Assembly: GCA_963594675.1 (NCBI GenBank)
Contig: CAVBGA010000097.1
Span: 1-10,795 of the forward strand
Reading direction: 5' to 3'
DNA: 10,795 nucleotides
Source: Ruminococcus_G sp963594675
GTDB taxonomy: Bacteria; Bacillota; Clostridia; Lachnospirales; Lachnospiraceae
Below the pieces are notes generated by a model. It was not told where the DNA came from. It saw nothing but the letters and a program-made list of their open reading frames with translations, and did not search any database. Positions 6,055-10,795 of this stretch are shown here, piece by piece. The position numbers and the translations under genes were made by a program. Numbering within the stretch: position 1 is the first letter of the stretch; each line of letters begins with the position of its first letter.

Positions 6055-7620
6055 ATGAAAAGATGTACTGCAGTATTGTTGGCATTGCTTATGATTCTTT
6101 CGGTATGTTTGGGGGTCAATAGCTGTGTCTATGCAGAAAATACCTCCGATGCTGAACAGAGCACTGCAGCAGTTGAAAATGATAGTGAAGATACCATTAA
6201 TAGTGTGGATGATTTGCCTGGAAAAACCATTGGTGTTCAATTGGGAACTACTGGGGACATTTATGTGTCGGATTATGAAGGCGATGAAGCGGGCACCATT
6301 ATTGAGCGATATAATAAGGGCGCTGATGCTATCCAGTCTTTACTTCAGAATAAAGTAGATTGTGTACTGATCGATGAGCAACCAGCCATTCAGTATGTGA
6401 AGAAAAATCCTACTCTTAAGATTCTTGACGAGCCCTTTACAGAGGAAGAGTATGCCATTGCCATATCCAAGGACAATACAGAGTTAAAGAATCAGATCAA
6501 TGGATGTCTGGAGGAGATGAAGGAAGATGGAACTCTGCAGTCTATCATTGATAATTATATTGGCAGTGAGGCGGGAAATTCCCCCTATGAGTCTCCGGAA
6601 AATGTAGATCGTTCCAATGGTACATTGACTATGGCCACCAACGCCGCATTTCCTCCCTATGAATATAGGGAAAATAATGAAGTTGTTGGTATTGATGCCG
6701 ATATTGCTCAGGCTATTTGTGACAAACTGGGCATGGAGCTGGTAATCAATGATATAGAATTTGATGCGATTATTCTGGCGGTGCAGACAGGAAAGGCGGA
6801 TGTTGGCATTTCTGGTATGACTGTGACAGAAGATCGTTTGAAGAATATTGATTTTTCGGAATCATATATCACCACAAAGCAGGTGATTATTGTCAATGAC
6901 AGCAGTGTGAGTGGCAGCAGTCAGTCTTTGATGGATAAATTTAAGCAAAGTTTTGTGGACAATAACAATTGGCAATATTTGCTGACCGGTTTGAAAAATA
7001 CGCTGATTATTGCGTTTTTTGCGGTGATTATTGGTTTCCTTTTAGGCTTTTTGATTGCCGTTGTGCGTTCAACAGCTGACAAGACAAAGACGAAAAATCC
7101 CATATTAAGATTCCTAAATTTACTTTGTAGAATTTATCTTACGGTGATTCGAGGAACACCGGTTCTGGTGCAGTTAATGATCATCTATTATGTAATTTTT
7201 GCATCGGTGGATATTAACAAAATTGTAGCGGGAAGTATTGCTTTTGGATTGAATTCTGCTGCTTATGTAGCGGAAATTTTCCGCTCCGGAATTATGTCTG
7301 TTGATAATGGGCAGTTTGAGGCTGGAAGAAGTTTGGGCTTTAATTACAGTCAGACTATGATTTATATCATTATGCCCCAGGCTTTTAAAAATGTATTGCC
7401 TACTCTGGCCAATGAATTTATTGTTCTTTTAAAAGAGACTTCTGTCAGCGGTTATATTGGTACCATGGATTTGACGAAAGGCGGAGATATTATTCGAAGC
7501 AATACCTATCAGGCTTTATTGCCGCTTCTTGCTGTAGCAGCAATCTATTTGGTACTGGTTATGGGATTATCCCATCTTGTGGGAAAACTTGAGAGGAGGC
7601 TGAGAAATAATGAACGATAA
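6055..7620 (+). CDS. Polar amino acid ABC transporter, substrate-binding/permease fusion with permuted binding domain
   Basis: This 521-residue protein fuses a secreted type-3 solute-binding domain (SBP_bac_3) to a HisM/GlnP-type permease. Residues 1-27 form a signal peptide (MKR, hydrophobic 6-20) with a likely cleavage after VYA. Residues 28-47 are an acidic, Ser/Thr-rich spacer. Residues about 48-170 match the second half of the family (VDDLPGKTIGVQLGTTG to DGTLQSIIDNYIG). A linker (171-190) leads to residues 191-281, which match the first half (TMATNAAFPPYEY to DFSESYITTKQVIIV). The domain is therefore in circularly permuted order. The expected ligand residues are present: Asp107 (amino group) and Arg261 (carboxylate). 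The permease spans about 305-515 and includes IRGTPVLVQ (365-373) and the EAA loop with EAGRSLGF (422-429). An AAGGAGA at 6044-6050 supports the ATG. The ATPase gene overlaps the 3' end. The substrate is probably a polar amino acid; which one cannot be read from sequence. Confidence 0.9.
   Translation: MKRCTAVLLALLMILSVCLGVNSCVYAENTSDAEQSTAAVENDSEDTINSVDDLPGKTIGVQLGTTGDIYVSDYEGDEAGTIIERYNKGADAIQSLLQNKVDCVLIDEQPAIQYVKKNPTLKILDEPFTEEEYAIAISKDNTELKNQINGCLEEMKEDGTLQSIIDNYIGSEAGNSPYESPENVDRSNGTLTMATNAAFPPYEYRENNEVVGIDADIAQAICDKLGMELVINDIEFDAIILAVQTGKADVGISGMTVTEDRLKNIDFSESYITTKQVIIVNDSSVSGSSQSLMDKFKQSFVDNNNWQYLLTGLKNTLIIAFFAVIIGFLLGFLIAVVRSTADKTKTKNPILRFLNLLCRIYLTVIRGTPVLVQLMIIYYVIFASVDINKIVAGSIAFGLNSAAYVAEIFRSGIMSVDNGQFEAGRSLGFNYSQTMIYIIMPQAFKNVLPTLANEFIVLLKETSVSGYIGTMDLTKGGDIIRSNTYQALLPLLAVAAIYLVLVMGLSHLVGKLERRLRNNER
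6196..6897 (+). other. Circularly permuted SBP_bac_3 domain (C-half, linker, N-half)
   Basis: Codons 48-170 (6196-6564) encode the half that normally ends such proteins: lobe 2 and the terminal helices returning to lobe 1. Codons 171-190 encode a linker rich in Ser, Asn, Glu and Pro. Codons 191-281 (6625-6897) encode the half that normally begins them. Together they amount to one complete domain of about 215 residues, not two. The cut lies at the first lobe 1 to lobe 2 crossover. The assignment comes from remembered alignment with GlnH/HisJ-type proteins, not from a search. Confidence 0.75.
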
Positions 7621-8347
7621 AGTACTCCTTGAAATTGTTGATTTGCAGAAATCCTTTGGAGATCATCATGTGTTAAAGGGCATCAGCACCAAGGTGTGTC
7701 AGGGAGAAGTAGTTGCTATCATTGGTCCTTCTGGTTGTGGTAAATCTACATTTCTGCGTTCCTTAAATTTGCTGGAAGAGCCCAGCGGCGGCTGCATTAA
7801 GTTTGAAGGAACTGATATTACAGATCCTAAAGTGGATATCAATAAGATACGCCAGAAGATTGGCATGGTGTTTCAGCAGTTTAACCTATTTCCTCATAAG
7901 TCGATTAAAGAAAATATTATGCTGGCGCCGGTGAAGCTAAAACTTATGTCTGAGGCAGAAGCTTCCAAGGTGGCAGATGAGCTCTTAGAGAGAGTAGGTC
8001 TTCCAGACAAGGCAAGCGCCTATCCAGCCATGCTTTCCGGAGGTCAGAAGCAGAGGATTGCCATTGCCAGAACCCTGGCTATGAATCCGGATTTGATTCT
8101 TTTTGACGAGCCGACATCAGCTCTGGATCCAGAAATGGTAGGAGAAGTTCTGAGCTTGATGCAGGATTTGGCCAAAAGTGGTATGACCATGATCGTGGTG
8201 ACTCATGAAATGGGATTTGCCCGTGAGGTGGCAAATCGTGTTATGTTTATTGATGAAGGAAATATTCGGGAAGAGGGAAGTCCTGAGGAATTTTTCAGCA
8301 ATCCCAAGAATCCAAGGCTTCGGGATTTCCTTTCCAAAGTCTTATAA
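7610..8347 (+). CDS. Polar amino acid ABC transporter ATP-binding protein (GlnQ/HisP type)
   Basis: This 245-residue ATPase energises the fusion transporter encoded just upstream. It has Walker A GPSGCGKST (39-47), a Q-loop at Gln89-Gln90 (MVFQQFNLFPH), the ABC signature LSGGQKQR (142-149), Walker B LILFDEP (162-168) with catalytic Glu167, the D-loop SALD (170-173) and the H-loop His199 (VVTHEMGFA). The FNLFPH and THEMGFAREVANRV segments are characteristic of the amino acid importer (PAAT) family. Its ATG lies inside the permease gene (11-base overlap) and AGGAGG at 7594-7599 supports it, so the two proteins are probably made in a fixed ratio. There is no C-terminal regulatory domain of the MetN kind. 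The gene symbol is left open because the substrate is unknown. Confidence 0.95.
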   Translation: MNDKVLLEIVDLQKSFGDHHVLKGISTKVCQGEVVAIIGPSGCGKSTFLRSLNLLEEPSGGCIKFEGTDITDPKVDINKIRQKIGMVFQQFNLFPHKSIKENIMLAPVKLKLMSEAEASKVADELLERVGLPDKASAYPAMLSGGQKQRIAIARTLAMNPDLILFDEPTSALDPEMVGEVLSLMQDLAKSGMTMIVVTHEMGFAREVANRVMFIDEGNIREEGSPEEFFSNPKNPRLRDFLSKVL

Positions 8348-8422
8348 AGTGTAAAGTAGATTGATACGAAACTTGCTGTGTAAGCAGTGATGAAGTGATT
8401 GATTAGAGAAAGAGGAGAAATT

Positions 8423-9958
8423 ATGAGTAAAAAACCAACCGTATTGATGATTCTCGACGGCTATGGATTAAATGATAATTGTGACCACAATGCTGTTTGT
8501 GAAGCGAAAACTCCTATCATGGATCAGCTTATGAGCCAGTGTCCTTATGTGCGAGGGGATGCTTCTGGATTGGCTGTAGGTCTTCCAGATGGTCAGATGG
8601 GTAACTCTGAAGTAGGCCATTTGAATATGGGTGCTGGACGAATTGTATATCAGGAGTTAACCAGAATTACCAAAGAGATTAATGATGGAACTTTCTTTGA
8701 AAATGAGGGACTTTTGGCAGCAGTAGAGAACGCAAAGAAGAATAATAGCGCCATTCATTTCATGGGCTTGCTTTCTGATGGTGGCGTTCATAGTCACATT
8801 ACCCATCTTTTTGGACTTCTTGAGTTGGCAAAGAGAAATGGTTTGGAGAAAGTATATGTACACTGTTTCTTGGATGGCCGTGATACTCCTCCAGCATCTG
8901 GTAAGGGCTATATCGAGCAGTTGGAAGCTAAGATGAAAGAACTGGGTGTAGGAAGAATCGGTGTGGTTTCTGGACGTTACTACGCGATGGACCGTGATCA
9001 GCGTTGGGATCGTGTGGAGAAAGCCTATCTGGCTTTGACTAAGGGAGAAGGTGTAAAAGGCAGTGATGCAGCAGAATCTGTCCAGAAGTCCTATGATGAA
9101 GGCGTTACTGATGAGTTTGTTTTGCCTACTGTTATTGAAAAAGACGGAGAAGCAGCTCTGGTAAAAGATGGAGATTCCGTGGTATTCTTCAACTTCCGCC
9201 CAGACCGTGCTCGTGAGATTACCAGAGCTTTCTGTGATGACGAGTTCAGCGGATTTGCCAGGGATAAAAAGCTGGATCTTACATATGTATGCTTCACTGA
9301 GTATGACGATACTATTAAAAACAAAATCATTGCTTTCCATAAAGTAGGCATTAATAATACCTTTGGAGAATTCCTGGCAGCTCATGGCCTGAAGCAGGCA
9401 AGAATTGCAGAGACAGAGAAATATGCTCATGTTACCTTCTTCTTTAATGGCGGTATTGAAGAGCCTAATGAAGGAGAGGACAGAATTCTTGTAAAATCTC
9501 CAAAGGTTGCTACCTATGATCTGCAGCCGGAGATGAGTGCACCTCAGGTGTGCGATAAGCTGGTGGAAGCCATCGAATCCCTAAAATATGATGTAATCAT
9601 TATCAATTTTGCAAATCCAGATATGGTTGGTCATACAGGAGTGGAGGATGCAGCAATCAAGGCTGTTGAGGCAGTAGATGAGTGCGTAGGCCGTGCCGTA
9701 GACGCAATTAAGAAAGTTAATGGTCAGATGTTTATCTGTGCGGATCATGGAAATGCAGAGCAGCTGGTGGATTATGAAACGGGTGATCCTTTCACTGCGC
9801 ATACCACCAATCAGGTACCTTTTATCCTTGTGAATGCAGATCCTTCTTATAAGTTGAGAGAGGGTGGCTGCTTGGCAGATATCGCTCCTACATTGATTGA
9901 ACTTATGGGAATGGAGCAGCCGGAGGAAATGACAGGTAAGAGCTTGCTGGTAAAATAG
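8423..9958 (+). CDS. gpmI: 2,3-bisphosphoglycerate-independent phosphoglycerate mutase
   Basis: This two-manganese enzyme of the alkaline phosphatase superfamily converts 3-phosphoglycerate to 2-phosphoglycerate through a phosphoserine. The 511-residue length equals that of Bacillus enzymes. Visible key residues are Asp12 (LDGYG), nucleophile Ser62 (MGNSEVGHLNMGAGR), His123, Asp154 (DGRDTPP), Arg185 and Arg191, Arg259/Arg262 (FRPDR), Lys333, Asp400/His404 (NPDMVGHTG), Asp441/His442 (CADHGNAEQ) and His460. An in-frame TTG at 8399 would add eight residues, but AGAGGAG at 8411-8417 sits 5 bases before the ATG at 8423, which gives the family-standard MSKKP start. It is 75 bases after the ATPase gene with no clear terminator or good promoter between, so cotranscription with the transporter is likely. 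No enolase gene follows. Confidence 0.97.
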   Translation: MSKKPTVLMILDGYGLNDNCDHNAVCEAKTPIMDQLMSQCPYVRGDASGLAVGLPDGQMGNSEVGHLNMGAGRIVYQELTRITKEINDGTFFENEGLLAAVENAKKNNSAIHFMGLLSDGGVHSHITHLFGLLELAKRNGLEKVYVHCFLDGRDTPPASGKGYIEQLEAKMKELGVGRIGVVSGRYYAMDRDQRWDRVEKAYLALTKGEGVKGSDAAESVQKSYDEGVTDEFVLPTVIEKDGEAALVKDGDSVVFFNFRPDRAREITRAFCDDEFSGFARDKKLDLTYVCFTEYDDTIKNKIIAFHKVGINNTFGEFLAAHGLKQARIAETEKYAHVTFFFNGGIEEPNEGEDRILVKSPKVATYDLQPEMSAPQVCDKLVEAIESLKYDVIIINFANPDMVGHTGVEDAAIKAVEAVDECVGRAVDAIKKVNGQMFICADHGNAEQLVDYETGDPFTAHTTNQVPFILVNADPSYKLREGGCLADIAPTLIELMGMEQPEEMTGKSLLVK

Positions 9959-10003
9959 TTACAATAATTTTGCCAATATCTTCGAATCAATACAAATTTA
10001 GGA

Positions 10004-10032
10004 TTGAAATCTGCGGTAGCATGTGCTAAAAT
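10004..10032 (+). promoter_or_regulatory. Extended -10 sigma-A-type promoter of secG
   Basis: TTGAAA (10004-10009) is 17 bases from TAAAAT (10027-10032), and a TGC immediately before the -10 (10024-10026) makes it an extended -10 promoter. Transcription would start near 10039, leaving a leader of about 23 bases with the ribosome binding site AGGAGG at 10049-10054. No clear terminator is seen between gpmI and this promoter (9959-10003). Confidence 0.75.
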
Positions 10033-10061
10033 AATGTTTGTTTACCGTAGGAGGTGTGAAA

Positions 10062-10298
10062 GTGGATATTCTTAGAATTGTTATTACAGTACTTTATGTA
10101 ATTGATTGTATAGCGCTTACCGTTGTTGTTCTTATGCAGGAAGGTAAGAGTCAGGGACTTGGAGCAATCGCAGGTATGGCGGATTCTTACTGGGGACAGA
10201 ATAAAGGTCGTTCCATGGAAGGTGCTCTAGTAAAGGCAACCAAGGTTATGGCAGTTCTCTTTATTGTTCTGTCTGTTGTATTGAACATGGATTTCTAA
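10062..10298 (+). CDS. secG: Preprotein translocase subunit SecG
   Basis: SecG is the small accessory membrane subunit of the SecYEG channel and aids SecA-driven export. The 78-residue protein has two membrane segments, about residues 3-24 and 58-75. Between them is the family's conserved cytoplasmic stretch (VLMQEGKSQGLGAI, then a Gly/Lys/Arg-rich loop ending in SMEGALVKATKV). The start is taken as GTG at 10062, 7 bases after AGGAGG (10049-10054). A TTG at 10038 would start before that ribosome binding site and add eight residues encoded across it, which is unlikely. The gene has its own promoter and a strong terminator just downstream, followed by rnr; secG-rnr is a familiar Firmicute arrangement. 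Confidence 0.93.
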   Translation: MDILRIVITVLYVIDCIALTVVVLMQEGKSQGLGAIAGMADSYWGQNKGRSMEGALVKATKVMAVLFIVLSVVLNMDF

Positions 10299-10310
10299 TA
10301 GGTTTATCTT

Positions 10311-10341
10311 TGGACTCTCGCTATTGCGGGAGTCCATTTTT
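10311..10341 (+). terminator. Strong intrinsic terminator after secG
   Basis: A nearly perfect 11-base-pair stem (10311-10321 with 10326-10336, one G-U) closes a TATT loop and is followed by five T (10337-10341). It starts 12 bases after the secG stop and would separate secG from rnr unless readthrough or antitermination occurs. Confidence 0.9.
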
Positions 10342-10360
10342 AGTTACTATACATCCGTAG

Positions 10361-10381
10361 GGAACTGCCGGTGGCAGGTCC
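10361..10381 (+). other. Short GC-rich stem-loop in the rnr leader
   Basis: CTGCC (10365-10369) pairs with GGCAG (10373-10377) around a GGT loop. GGA (10361-10363) pairs with TCC (10379-10381) across one A-G mismatch. No T-run follows, so it is not a second terminator. It ends about 9 bases before the rnr ribosome binding site and could affect rnr translation or mark a processing site. No convincing promoter is seen in 10342-10403. Confidence 0.4.
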
Positions 10382-10403
10382 TGTAGGTTTAGAGGGTGAT
10401 ATT

Positions 10404-10795
10404 TTGAATAAAAAACAGTTGAAAAAAAGAAAAAAGGTGATATATGACCTGATTTGTGCAAAAGAATACCAACCAATGAAGATCAAAGAAATTTGTATCT
10501 TGCTGCAGATTCCCAAATCTCAGAGAGCCGCTTTGGAGGAGACTTTAGATGCTTTGATTGCAGATGGTCTGGTAATGCAGAATAAAAGAGGCAAATTTTG
10601 CAAGGTGAAAGCGGGAGAAACGGAAGGAAAAAAAGAAGATTCCAGAAATGGAAAATCAAAGGACCGAGTTTCGGAAAAAAATAGCCAATTGATCACTGGA
10701 ATATTTACCGGCCATTCTAGGGGCTATGGATTTGTAACTCCTGAATCAGAGGGATTTGAGGGGGATATTTTTATTCCGGTGAATAATGTGGGACC
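10404..10795 (+). CDS. rnr: Ribonuclease R, N-terminal part (3' end outside window)
   Basis: RNase R is a processive 3'-5' exoribonuclease of the RNB family that degrades structured RNA and, with SmpB-tmRNA, mRNA from stalled ribosomes. The frame is open for 130 codons to the window edge. After a Lys-rich start (NKKQLKKRKK), residues about 12-69 form the family's N-terminal winged-helix domain (IYDLICAKEYQPMKIKEI, then AALEETLDALIADGLV). A charged linker follows (70-93), then the start of the first cold-shock/OB domain (GIFTGHSRGYGFVTPE, GDIFIPVNNVG). The RNB catalytic domain lies beyond the window. The start is TTG at 10404 with AGAGGG at 10391-10396 as ribosome binding site; no ATG lies near the right position. 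Identification relies on the two N-terminal domains and the secG neighbour. Confidence 0.9.
   Translation, partial: MNKKQLKKRKKVIYDLICAKEYQPMKIKEICILLQIPKSQRAALEETLDALIADGLVMQNKRGKFCKVKAGETEGKKEDSRNGKSKDRVSEKNSQLITGIFTGHSRGYGFVTPESEGFEGDIFIPVNNVG

Noticed and set aside
6021..6122. Possible small leader ORF (MSLTSFFIRRRYEK...) starting inside the tpiA terminator, with an AAGGAGG at 6002-6008.
   Set aside because: The spacing of 12 bases is long, the ATG and AAGGAGG are parts of the terminator stem, and the peptide overlaps the transporter start out of frame. It has no run of regulatory codons.
8399..8422. Upstream in-frame TTG start for gpmI.
   Set aside because: The ribosome binding site lies between this TTG and the ATG at 8423, and the ATG gives the standard N-terminus of the family.
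8348..8422. Promoter or terminator between the ATPase gene and gpmI (TTGATA at 8361; small TGCT/AGCA hairpin near 8374-8386).
   Set aside because: TTGATA has no -10 box at the right distance, and the hairpin has only four pairs and no T-run.
8657..9430. Open frame of 257 codons on the - strand inside gpmI.
   Set aside because: It is the antisense shadow of a well-identified enzyme gene, with no domain or ribosome binding site that I can recognise.
10038..10061. Upstream in-frame TTG start for secG.
   Set aside because: It precedes the AGGAGG and lies at the predicted transcription start; the GTG at 10062 is correctly spaced.
1..10795. CRISPR arrays, insertion sequences, tRNA or rRNA genes, toxin-antitoxin or phage-defence genes.
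   Set aside because: No spaced direct repeats, terminal inverted repeats, transposase motifs or cloverleaf structures were noticed. The window is core metabolism throughout.

Overview
The window looks like a chromosomal core region of a low-to-mid GC Firmicute of class Clostridia, most likely a Lachnospiraceae relative. This rests on the NifS-NifU-MnmA gene order, the Clostridia-like protein sequences, strong AGGAGG-type ribosome binding sites and sigma-A-like promoters. The taxonomic call is inference from gene content; no search was run. All genes are on the + strand.

Layout. (1) Positions 1-2643 are a tightly packed iron-sulfur and tRNA-thiolation operon: the 3' end of a NifS/IscS cysteine desulfurase, the scaffold NifU/IscU, the tRNA 2-thiouridylase MnmA, and a PHP-type phosphatase of the histidinol-phosphatase family. 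The last three overlap by 1 and 4 bases. (2) Positions 2644-5985 are the triose part of glycolysis: gap, pgk and tpiA. gap has a recognisable promoter (TTGATA-17-TAGAAT), a long structured leader and its own strong terminator. (3) Positions 6055-8347 are a two-gene polar amino acid ABC importer: a substrate-binding/permease fusion followed by its ATPase, overlapping by 11 bases. (4) Position 8423 onward returns to glycolysis with gpmI. (5) From about 10004, a strong extended -10 promoter drives secG, which is followed by a strong terminator and the 5' end of rnr (RNase R), cut by the window edge.

How the genes work together. NifS supplies sulfur both to NifU for Fe-S clusters and, directly or by relay, to MnmA for s2U34 in tRNA. 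gap, pgk, tpiA and gpmI interconvert triose phosphates and carry carbon from glyceraldehyde-3-phosphate to 2-phosphoglycerate; enolase and pyruvate kinase are not in the window. SecG is a Sec translocon subunit, and secG-rnr is a commonly seen Firmicute pairing.

The most notable observation is in the fusion transporter. Its substrate-binding domain appears circularly permuted. The half that normally comes second (lobe 2 plus the terminal lobe 1 helices) lies at residues about 48-170. The half that normally comes first lies at about 191-281 and runs straight into the permease. Both expected ligand residues (Asp107 and Arg261) are present but in reversed order. Other points are RNA hairpins in the gap leader and between pgk and tpiA, and terminators that leave little or no promoter space before the transporter and rnr.
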